Positions 11,460 to 22,538 of a stretch of DNA of 64,000 nucleotides are shown piece after piece. Below the pieces are notes generated by a model. That model was not told the DNA's origin and did no database searches. It saw only the letters and a program-made list of their open reading frames with translations. The stretch's first letter is position 1. The number at the start of each line of letters is the position of its first letter. The stretch comes from Xestospongia muta (lineage: Eukaryota > Porifera > Demospongiae > Haplosclerida > Petrosiidae), in the NCBI GenBank assembly GCA_963693285.1, contig OY848918.1:4159876-4223875 (forward strand), read 5' to 3'. The position numbers and the translations under genes are program-made.

Positions 11460-14400
11460 ATGAAACAGATAATAATCTTTTTGGTTGTGGCTACATTATG
11501 TTCCAGTGGTTTAGGTGAGTGACCATTACTCAAGTTCTATTAGTTGTGATAAATATAAGGATAGGTAGTGTATAATGATGTTGAAGTCAATAATACCAGA
11601 TTTGGACTTTGTACTTCACTAGTCAAATATAATAAATTAATGCAATGTAATTACAAACAGTAAGCATTTGCACATGGTTCAATTTTATGTGGATATGCAG
11701 GGTTTGACTCAGCCAGTGATGTCTAGATTTAATAACAAATGCAACTTTAATCTCTTAGTCCTTAAAGAATAAAATAAACTTAAGCATTTGTAGCATAATT
11801 TTTGTATACCTAGCTTCTAACTTAGTCTTTGATCTTATTCACCTTCACACTGCTCTAGTCATCTTATATACCTGCTTTTCCTTTCTTCAAGTTTATTGCA
11901 TGGCTAAACATCAAATAAACAATTTCATTGTGAGCATAACTGATCACATACTTTTGGATACATGTGGTTCCATGTTCTAATAACGCAATTATCATATTCG
12001 TAAGTGTGACTGAACCACACACACATATACACATACATACACACACACAAACTAAGGTGAAATTTGTTGCACCATACAAATTAGTTGCCTCACACTAAGG
12101 CGCCTGGCAAAATTTTTTGCAAAATTGATGTATGGTATATTATTATAGAGGATGCTATAATTATATAGGTTAAACAGCGCTATACATATTTTCCATTTGT
12201 TGTGGTTTTGCAGATTGGACAATTTTGCACATTACTTTATATGGAAGGTTGTCAAAAGAATACTTAAGAAAATATCAATCACTTTGTAAATATTATCATA
12301 TGTATAAAAAAGTTGAAGTTATAAATTAATCTGCAAAGTCAATTCAAACAGAATTTGGCCTACGCTATAGAAGCCTCAAAGCATAAATAATCAATCATGC
12401 TCATTGTTGTGACCCTCTTTGCAGTATGCAATAGTATTTAATCATTTTAAATTCTTTATTATATAGCTGTTCAGTTCATATTCACTCCATCTTCTAACAT
12501 TGGAGTCTATCAACTAGCACATTACCAATGTTCAGTGGATCATACTGGTGTGGGTATTACTTGGAATATTAATGGTACAGGTTATGGTCATAATGCAATC
12601 ATCAAACCTGGTGTGTTTACAACTGGAGGACCACAACAGTCAAATCTTATCATATCTGGATATCCTCAATATAACAATACAGTAATGAGATGTATTGCTG
12701 CAGGATTTGTAGATGGTAATAATTATGTGAACTCCAGTGAATCTACTCTAAGAATACAAGGTAACACACTCTCTGATATATGTCATTATATCTCCTCTCA
12801 TTAGGTGAACTAGCTGCTGTCAACAACTTGATATGTCATGTAGATAGTCAGTATATAAACTGTTCCTGGTCTCCTCCCTTCTCTCTGGTATCCATACCTT
12901 GTTATATTATCAATGTTACTTATGGAGGAGAACTAGTTACACAGAACACTACATCTTCTACAACATGGCAGTACTGTCCTAGTCGATTTGGTAACTACAC
13001 GATTCATGTAGCTGGTAATAACTCAGCTGGAGAAGGAAAGATAAACACCACATTTGTTGAAGTACTAGAAGGTAATTGATTTTTAACATACACTACTGAA
13101 TATGCTGTAAAACTGACTAATCAATTAGTGACTGGACTATTTCCCATTTCCACAATAACCACCACACCAAGTATATCATCATCAATGACTGTTAATAGTA
13201 TGTCTCCATCACCAACTATATTTTGTATAGGATGTGACAATAGTAAGTTATTATATTATTATTGCAGTCTGTTTATCTACTTCATAGTGAGGACTGCCAA
13301 AAGAGATTACCTAATTATAATAAGTAAGAATTTTTATTGATTATTTAATATACTCAGTTCTCCTTTACAGTAGTTGCTACAATTATAATATTAATAATTT
13401 TGGCTATATCAGTACTAGTAATAGTAATGTGTATAGTCTTACACCGAAAAAATCGTAAGTTGATTAATTTATGAATTCATTTCAATATCACATATATAGG
13501 TAAATGGATGCCAGAAGATGATAGGAAGCTTAAGTTAGGTTCAATGGATGAGGTTAATTGATATAGAAGTGTATATATAACAATAGTTCTAACATCAGTT
13601 ATTACTGATTATTCATTCAAATACATTTACACTCCAGACTCGTATAGCAGGTGTATTATATTTCTGTTGTAATGATTTATGGTACTGTTAGCTGCTTAGA
13701 CAAAATGGAATAGTCAAAACAAATTTATTGTAGCATTGTGGGTATACCAACTATATAAACACTGGCACACTTTGCATTGCAAGTATAAAAAGCCAAATAC
13801 CTAAACATTTCATTCTAGTAATCTCAAATTTAGTTGTTTTCATATGAAAATATTGCCTAAACTCAAAGAATATTTAATTAATGATTAATTTTTAACATAT
13901 TTTGTCTACTAAAATCAAACTATAATATCCGCACAAGAGGAGATTATATGACAACATTTATAATTATAGTATAATATTGTTTAAGGATTTAGATACACTC
14001 TTTTGTTAACCTTTTTAAGACTACTTGAATACTCTATGTAAATTATCTGATCTATTAAGAAAGGAACAATAAGGACAAGTTTATACATGCTAAAATACTG
14101 TTAATAGGGATGGCCACAGTGGCTGTCCAATGACGAAAAAACAATAACATCTATCATCTTCTGTTTTATATATTCCACATATATCAATTCAGATATAAAA
14201 GAAACAATTACACTATCATTGAAAAATAAGACAACGTACAATTTAAATCTATAACTTTGTATTACAAAATTGTGGTAATGAGTATTAATTATTTAATATG
14301 GATATTTAAAATCATGAGTTTGCAATATTTTTTTCTTCTGATATAGATTCCTCTTAACCAGATTAAATATATTGATGTGACTCCATTATCTAATGGTCCT

Positions 14401-15048
14401 ATTCCAGCTCCAAATCTCAATTCCACAGTACCATATAGTACAATAGTACCAATAATAGGACAGTGCAGTTTAATGCAACAATATCAATCTTCATATTCAG
14501 AAAACGGATCATCTAATGAGGACTATGCCAGACTTAGTCATAATGTACATGATAGTACCCAACTTTATGATCATACTCAACATCCTCATTCTCATACTTC
14601 AACACCTATTCCACCTATGTATTCTACACTACCTACTAATGGTAACATGACAAGTTATATATCATCACCTGACAGTGAGTACTCTACTTTGTCTAATAAA
14701 ACAAGTGATAAATTAACTATTAAGAAGACAACAGGTCAGTAAACTTTACTATATAGTAGATATTATATTATATTTATTATATTAGAGTTAACTCATAAAG
14801 ATCTAGTTACTCATGTTGCTCCATATGTAACTACAAAACTACGAGAGATAGGTACTGCTCTAGTACTAACACCAACTGAACTAGATGACATTGAAGAGAA
14901 CCATCAAGGTATCACTGATGTGTTCCAACTCTGGTATGAGACTAAGAGACGTCCATATACCTGGGACACATTGTTAATGATATTGAGATCACTAGCTGTA
15001 AATGAGCTTGAACTTGCTGACCAATTAGAGATACAGAATACTCAATGA
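11460..15048 (+). CDS. Ig-FN3-TM-death domain receptor (copy 1), 505 aa
   Basis: Eight exons: 11460-11514, 12467-12760, 12805-13071, 13129-13242, 13371-13454, 13500-13552, 14347-14734, 14786-15048; 1518 nt, no internal stop. Signal peptide MKQIIIFLVVATLCSSGL; Ig ~19-116 (MRCIAAGF); FN3 ~117-205 (CSWSPPFSL ... GNNSAGEGK); short Ser/Thr stalk; TM VATIIILIILAISVLVIVM (~244-271); juxtamembrane KWMPEDDRKLK. Next is a ~129-aa linker with repeated tyrosine motifs (VPYSTI, DYARL, MYSTL, SEYSTL), two of which fit an ITIM-like S/V-x-Y-x-x-I/L pattern. The C-terminal ~85 residues fit the death-domain pattern (LTPTELDDIEEN ... LWYETKRRPYTWDTLL). The large Cys module of other family members is missing. 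Probably couples extracellular recognition to death-fold signalling; the partners are inference. Confidence 0.85.
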
Positions 15049-15232
15049 TTATACAAACAGAGTTTGTGTGTGTGTCTTTATAAATATATGTGTGGTTTTA
15101 TCTTTCTTCTTTACTGACATTGATAACATTATTATAAAAGAATAAAATCATTTGTATTAAATAATACATTTAAACAATCAACAATAGTAGAAAGTTATTA
15201 TTGATGTAAGTACACACTATTGTTAATTAATG

Positions 15233-15507
15233 TCATATCACATCATATGCAGCACATGTGTTTGTGTCTAGTTCAGTAGTAGGTAGTGTAATAGTGATCA
15301 TATCAATATTCTCATATTGAGGGACAGTATCTGTTAGTGGATTAACAGGAGATGGTACAGTACCTACAATGGATAATATCATTTACAAACTATTCCCACT
15401 GTTAGTATTACCTTGTCTCAGTGACTTAGTTCTTCTTATCCAACATATCACTATATGTACTAGTACAGTACATACCAGTATTAGAACTGACACACCCACT
15501 AGACTAC
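15233..15507 (-). pseudogene. orphan TM and cytoplasmic-tail exons
   Basis: Two family-type exons without an ectodomain: 15412-15507 encodes a TM segment (GVSVLILVCTVLVHIVICW) followed by IRRTKSLRQG, and 15233-15363 encodes a ~43-residue tail (VPQYENIDMITITLP ... AAYDVI) ending in TGA. Splice borders and phase 1 are normal. They lie just 3' of the broken kinase at 15782-16633. They could be leftovers of a lost receptor or an alternative 3' end for an upstream ectodomain. The copy at 25766 is frameshifted, which favours decay. Confidence 0.55.
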
Positions 15508-15781
15508 CTGTGTAACATAAAAAAAAACAACTATGATTAAAAACATTATTTGTTGAAATCACAACAATGCTGTTAAATTTCTTGTGTTGTTACTCGCTTG
15601 TAAACCAAAACAACAAATATCTATAAAGGAAAGAAAGATTGAGTAGTCAACCAGACATAAATAAATTTTGTAGTCTACAATTCACATCTTTCATATATCT
15701 CGTATAACAGTGCATTCAATGATATGTAACCTTTTATAATTCATCAATGTATTGAAGATATCTTTGGTTTGTAACTAGTAT

Positions 15782-17251
15782 GAAATATAATCCTCAGGAT
15801 TATATTTCCAACAGGACATCATCAATGTGTACCTAAAGGCAATGTATTGTAGTATAGACACAATTAACATTGATACTCTAGTCCTTACATTTCCTTAGAA
15901 CATGCTGCATTGCTAGGACAAAGAAGTCTGCCTCCACTATCTAGCAACTCTATTACACTAATAGGATCTAGACCAGGATAGGGAATTTTACCAAGACTGA
16001 AGACCTCCCAACACAACACACCATAGGACCACTGTGTAGTTGGGAAATTAATTTGATAAAAAAATATGATACTAACCACATCTGTCTTTTCAGAGAACAG
16101 ACCATCATGAAGGCTCTCTAATGCCATCCACTTAACTGGAAGTTTGACAACAGTTTTATTACAATCCTCTTTCCCACATTGTCTGAAATAGTTCTTAACA
16201 TATACATCTTCTGAGAGTCCAAAATCAGCAACTTTAATAATTCCATTAGAATCAATCCTAAAATTATTAATGATCAACTTATAAGATGACAATAAACTAA
16301 GGGTAAATTCAGCTTACATGCAGTTTCTAGCAGCAAGATCTCGATGTATAAATCTCTGTTGAGCTAAATAAGCCATTCCTTTAACAACTTGTAAATACAT
16401 TGAAAGAAGTTGCTTCCTTGCACTAAGTATAATATCATCATCACTGTTTTCTGCTATTGTTAAATTTGGTCTTTCTTTCTTGAGGTAAGACAACAGACTC
16501 CCTTTAGCCATAAAAGGCATTACTATTAGAGGTGTCTGACCAAAATCAAGACAGACTCCAATAAGTGAAAGTACATTAGGATGATTAAAAGAAGACATCT
16601 TTAAACTCTCTTCCATAATGGAGTTGAGATTCTCTTTACTGTGAAGACCTTCATGACATTAACTTACAATATCATCAGAATAACGATGTTACCTATATAT
16701 ATATATTACACATATTGCTTTTTTTAATATTGATACTCCCATTAGTGAATATGGAGCATTCTATGATATTTTTGTAGAACAAGGACTATTGCTATGTAAC
16801 TGGACATTATGAACTGCTCCTAAAGGGCCTGTATATTGTCATACAAATCTGTTACTTTGACTACATACCTTGAATTGATATTAATGCACTATGACCTTCT
16901 ACGATTTGTGTATTATTGATCATACCTATGAGGTAACAGTGCACAATAATGGAAGTGCCATCTTCTTTTTGTATAGTTGTTGATAATGTAGAAAGTTTCC
17001 CTCCCTCTGGCAATAATTTTGTTTTTTTAGTCACTGTGTTACTAGAATTAGAAAACAACAAGATAGTGAGAGAGTTGTAGTTTGTTCCACAAGTCAGCTG
17101 CACTGTTGATCCTAGTGAAACATTCTTTGACAATGGGAGTTCACTGAATAACTCTGTTATAGAAGACCATCAATCATCACATATAATCAAGTAACTTACC
17201 ATTAGTTGATACAGATAGGAATAAAGAGAAGAGAACAAGTAGAGAAAGCAT
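15782..17251 (-). pseudogene. broken Ig-FN3/tyrosine-kinase chimera (copy 1)
   Basis: The 5' part copies the gene at 3838-6370: signal exon 17200-17251, Ig 16869-17153, then the start of the FN3 exon (16828 downward). That exon hits an in-frame TAG where the intact gene has the FN3 Trp, and at ~16690 it fuses to a tyrosine-kinase gene exactly at the donor that follows the VAIK exon. Kinase exons 16318-16633 (HRDLAARNC), 16077-16257 (KVADFGLSEDVY), 15889-16031 (WSYGVLCWEVFSLG) and the start of the last lobe (YTLMMSCWKYN) follow. The glycine loop and the VAIK Lys are absent, and the last exon is cut at a palindrome (15781-15807). No active kinase can be made from this locus. The intact relative is at 32134-35766. 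Confidence 0.75.
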
Positions 17252-17473
17252 TGTTTACATTTGATGAGACTGAATTATAATTATATTCATAAAGCAAGTT
17301 ATTACATGCTATGAATTTGTTTATTAATAATATATATATGTACATGCATCATAACTAGCTAGTACATTCTTCTATACTCTTCTTAGATCTATAAAATTGT
17401 GAACATTATCAAGTCAACTTAATTTACTAATTTTATCAACTGTTGATCCAATTGATTATCAATTTCTGTGTAA

Positions 17474-19473
17474 CTATAAAGTGGGAGTTGAGATACTCTC
17501 CAACTATATGTAATTATGACTATAAATAACCATTTAATGATTTAATCATACTTTGATGTCACTTTCTGTTGTTTTATTTACTGGACAAAAAGAATGCAAT
17601 GCATTAAAAGCAAGAATCATAGTAATTATGTACTTGTTTGATCAGTCCCAATGAACAATGGATGCACTCTAGTACGCATTGCTATAGATACAAAATGAAC
17701 AGACCTTTCATTAGACAACATTATTATAACTTACATCTGTATTTTTTGATGCTAATGAATACAGCTATTCCTATCACAAATAAGTTAAACAATAATTATG
17801 TATGGAAAAAATTACCGACACTTGCAATAATAACAAGTACCAAAAATGAAAGGACAACTCCGATTACTATGCTAATGGTGTTAGATCCCTATAGAAAAAT
17901 GTATATTAATGTATATTACTCCATACAAATGTTGATTCTTACATTTGGTGAAAATACTGGGGGTACTGATGATGAAATTATTACTATTTGAGATGTTTCT
18001 ATGGTGACATTGATGTAAATGTTCCTTAGAACTTTAGCTGGAGCCGAACATTTCAATTCTTCACTAACAACATCATAGAAATACACAGTACAAACAGTGC
18101 TCTCATTAAAAGGCTGACTACACCATGTTTCGTTACTTGAGTTAGTGAAATTTTTTTGTTGGTTTTCACAATCTATAACAAAATGATAGCTATTAGCTGT
18201 GCTACCAAGTCTGTATACCACATTGAGGCAAATAATTCCATCAGTTACCTCTGCTGATGCATCGATAATATGAAATGTATCTACAAAATGGGGACACCAT
18301 CAAAAGATATATGATATGAATTTACATACTAATTGTAACTGGTCTAGAGTTAAGTGTTTGATTATTATCTAGCTCAATCATTGCTATTAAAGAATATTCT
18401 TTACTGTCCATCAATTGATGAGAGGATGTAAGTTGTAATTCATTAGCAGTATGATTTTCTGTATAATTGGCATTTGCACAAACCCAATTCGTCAAACATA
18501 TTTGAGCTAAAATAATTGTTTGGTTTTTGCATAAAGCTGATATCTATTCATAAAGGATAGATAAAATGTTGTAATCTATACTACAAGTACTCACAGGTAT
18601 AGAAACTTTAATAAACCATTGACTTTCTTTTAATGAAACGACTGCTTTAGTAAGATTGAAACGTGTATCTGAAAGAGCAATATAATTATATATAATTGCT
18701 TGCATAATACCTATATCTGATTTGTTTACAATTATATTTACAGCTGGTCCAATGCTGACTTTATTCATTGCCATGATCGATAAATTGTAACTGTTAACAG
18801 AGAGTAAAATATAGCTATTATTGACTGTGAAATTAGTTGATTTTTCATTGAGAATAACCACATATCCATCTAATGGTTTGAATGATTTTGGTGGTGTCCA
18901 GGATATGTTGATTGTACAAGGATCATAAATCCCTATTGACTCATTTAAAACTTTGTCTGGTTGACCTACATGTAAAACAATATATCTTGTTATATAATCC
19001 ATAATTTAATGAAATATATAACCTTGTACAAAAATATGAGAATATTCACTTTCATCCAAGGTTCCATCATTGAACTTCACATGGCATTTGACTTTCATGC
19101 CATTGTAATATGTGCTGTTTACTTCTAGTTCTAAGTGTGCTGTGGTGTTTCCAGATGTTGAATTAAAAGATCCTTTAGGCTGAAAGTTAAGATCAGTTTC
19201 TGATTCAGTTTCCCATAAAAAAGAAAAAACTTCTCCAGAAATAGTATAAGTAAATATAACAGTATCTCCAACAAACACTATAGTCACATTAGGTGTTAAT
19301 AATGGCTTGTCTAGGCACAAACAGATACTACCATTATTTATTTTTAATTAATGACATTTATATACCTGCAACAGCCTTATGGAAACTTACAAAGAACATC
19401 AGAATGTAAAACAACCTTAACACACTGTAAAATTACAATTCAAAAGAATTATGTATTCTTACCATATCTTCAT
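17474..19473 (-). CDS. Ig-FN3 receptor, very short tail (copy 2 of 3), 479 aa
   Basis: Exons 19463-19473, 19366-19424, 19023-19310, 18711-18965, 18595-18668, 18330-18543, 17943-18280, 17816-17888, 17735-17770, 17634-17681, 17552-17565, 17474-17503; 1440 nt open. Same plan as 6581-8629: split signal peptide (VLRLFYILMFFVSFHKAVA), Ig, FN3 (CTINISWTPPKSF), Cys module, TM, micro-exons, and a tail ending about LESISTPTL. Odd point: the first Ig cysteine has become Tyr (VIFTYTISG where both paralogs have Cys), so the canonical Ig disulfide cannot form. The reading frame is otherwise kept, so either the Ig is relaxing or the gene is at an early stage of decay. Confidence 0.7.
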
Positions 19474-21090
19474 TTCTTTGAATACTTAAACTTGCTTTCA
19501 CTGTTGACAAAGAAATGCTGATCATTCATATAGGCATCATTGAATATGATTTATAAGTGCCATGTCACAAGATTATAAAAGGCTTATGATGCCACAGCAT
19601 CCACTCATGTATGAATGTTTTTCTAATTGGAATTAATTTGTATGGTCTTACTATAGTGATATTCATGAGTTTAATTATTATTCCTCAAATTCCTCCTACA
19701 ATGTTTCTAATGCAACAACACTTATAGTATTGGTCAAATTATATTTATGTAGAAATACATAAATTTTGCTTAGCTATATGGAATTCAGTGGCTAATTGTG
19801 TACAATCATTTATTAAATGTATATTATGTAATTACTATTTCAAGATTGTGCTATACCTTAGAATAGGGTACAAGAAATGTGAACTAGATGCTTCTTTGTC
19901 TCACAATTTTCCCATGATAATAGCTATGAATACGCTCAATATACTAGTATATATGTATGATATTGACTAAGGTCATCTTTCTTCAAGACATAGACTATTA
20001 CTCCTATAAATACATTAGACATATCTTGAAATATGGTTCCTGAAGACTTGCTATGTGTGTCTCTGTGTAAGTAAATAGTTTCAGCTCTAATTTGTATATA
20101 CCTACCTTTATTGAAAGATGGACATTTCCTTATTTTCTCAATAGGTATATATTACAGATACATGGTCATATACTGACTATATTACTGATATATCTAATAT
20201 ACTACCAGTGGACATATACTGATAATATAAAGTCATAATACACTCAATGTCATTTAATACCACACATTTAACTGTCCTGATATGGAGACCAGGAGAAGAT
20301 AAGTACATATTCTTTGAGATGAAAGACTACTCCAGGATGAACTATTTGAGCACAATAATATCTTGTAATGTAAATTCAGGTAATTAATTATCTTGTACCT
20401 TGTGTCTATAGTAACTTATAGTTCACAACAATATGTTGCCAACACATCTCATTACTGTATTGTTCTATTGATGATGTCCAAGTATGGTAATATAATCATT
20501 ATGAAGATTAATTTCATGTAATAAAATGAGAATTTAACGGCTATATAATAAGTCTAAATAAAATAGTACATTAGTTATTATTATATAATAATACCTGTAC
20601 ATTTTAATATAATAAATACTAACAATATTAGTAGTAGCCATTTTGTTTAGACACATATTGAGTTTATCATTGCATCATTATTACATCATTACAAATCATT
20701 ACTCTATGTAACATATATGTTAGTAAAAGTTGTCTTTAAGGCATTGTTAATTACACAACTTACATTGACATCATCAAAATTCAGGATAGTTTTGTTCAGA
20801 TGTTTATATATGTATTAAGATAAATAACCTAATTAATATAGTTTACTTAATATTTCTTTACATTTTACATTGCATTGTACTAAATGCTGCAATAGTTATT
20901 AGCTTTAGCAATATATGACCTGATTTACAATAAGGGACCGCTTCTGTTAATACTTTTGCATATATAGCAACTTTATGTATACGAATATGTTTTTATGATG
21001 TTTTAACAGTGGTCCCTTTTCACAAATCAGGTCACAATTGTTTTGACAGAAGTGGTCCCTTATTGCAACAGATATATATATGTTATGTCT

Positions 21091-21126
<36 letters not shown>

Positions 21127-21929
21127 GTATTTATGTGTGTACTTGCTGTAATAATTGGCTTTTGTAAAACCATCTTTTTAAGCTGACCTTACACCTTCTG
21201 GACCCACAGAGACACAACAACTTGTTTTGATAAATGCTTTCCAGGTGTTATTCAATATCAGCGTTATCTTCTTTCTGATTTTTATTACAACGATCAACAT
21301 TATATCAGCTATATATATATATATATTCTTCTTTATATGGACCAGCATATATATTCAGTACTATAGTATTGGTTGTTTCATTGAAGATATCTCTCGAATT
21401 TGTTGTGTGACAGACGTATTGGACTCATTGGTGAAGTTCCAAGTTAGTAAAATTTAATATATTATTGTTACTTCGGAACATCCCGAGTCTAGCTGTATTG
21501 TCATAAGCAGTTACAAGTTATTACAAGAAACTATTCTTGTTAGTGAGATGCAAAATCTAGAATAATCTGAACCAAAGGAACAACTACACAACTTAGAAAC
21601 CATGTTGTGAACCCCAAGCTTGCTTGTGCTAGGGTTTTGTTAGATAAGCATGTAGGCTTCTATAATGTAGTTCAAGAATTCTGGTCCAGTCAATTTTCTG
21701 TCATATCAAATTTATAGCCTAGGAAGAAAAAGTTATTACTGAGGCTACATGTTTGCTAGTGAGTTGTAAAACCTTAAATCTGAAACCAAGGCAACAACTA
21801 CAAAAGTTATCTTAATAATTGTGCAATATATACTCAAGACTAATAAAAGTTAAATTCGGTAAACAAAACAGTACAACTTCATCATTAATTAGAAGTCTAC
21901 ATATAATTGTTTTTTTAGATTTACCTGGG
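19474..21929. other. intergenic: minisatellite remnant, relic exon, damaged foldback, CA repeat
   Basis: Contains a two-unit remnant of the 46-bp minisatellite (~20168-20226), a relic signal exon (~20597-20650, minus), the one-armed copy of the foldback element (~20930-21070) and a CA tract (21092-21117). The last ~500 bp match the conserved leader region upstream of the other death-domain receptors. No intact gene. Confidence 0.6.
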
Positions 21930-22489
21930 ATGAAACAGATAATCATCTTATTGGTTGTGGCAACATTATGTTCCAGTGGTTTAGGTGAGTGACCATTACT
22001 CAAGTTCTATTAGTTATGATAAATATAAGGATAGGCAGTGTATAATGATGTTGAAGTCAATAATACCAGATTTGGACTTTGTACTTCACTAATCAAATAT
22101 AATAAATTAATGCAATGTAATTACAAACAGTAAGCATTTGCACATGGTTCAATTTTATGTGGATATGCAGGGTTTGCCTCAGCCAGTGATGGCTAGATTT
22201 AATAACAAATGCAACTTTGATCTCTTAGTCCTTAAAGAATAAAATAAACTTAAGCATTTGTAGCATAATTCTTGTATACCTAGTTTCTAACTTAGTCTTT
22301 GATCTTATTCACCTTCACACTGCTCTAGTCATCTTATATGTCTGCTTTTCCTTTCTTCAAGTTTATTGCATGGCTAAACATCAAATAAACAATTTCACTG
22401 TGAGCATAACTGATCACACACTTTTGCATACATGTGGTTCCATGTTCTGATAACGCAGTTATCATATTCATAAGTGTGACTAAACCACA

Positions 22490-22538
<49 letters not shown>

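Larger units (their letters stand above)
9961..20509. repeat. segmental duplication, copy 1
   Basis: This block aligns base by base, with small indels, to about 20510-31800. Both begin with a relic signal exon, then a foldback element, a CA-repeat region, a plus-strand death-domain receptor, an orphan TM/tail, an Ig-kinase chimera and a minus-strand receptor. The receptor part and its upstream flank occur a third time at about 6400-9960. Corresponding starts are offset by 10.47 kb (plus genes) and 10.97 kb (minus receptors). The limits given are approximate. Confidence 0.85.

Noticed and set aside
15089..15130. tRNA or small RNA genes in spacers
   Set aside because: I looked for B-box-like GGTTCRANNCC and cloverleaf arms in the spacers and saw none that were convincing.
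21227..21457. Plus-strand open frame with a hydrophobic stretch
   Set aside because: The homologous sequence at ~10760-10990 has a 1-bp difference that breaks the frame, and there is no family match; chance reading of AT-rich spacer.
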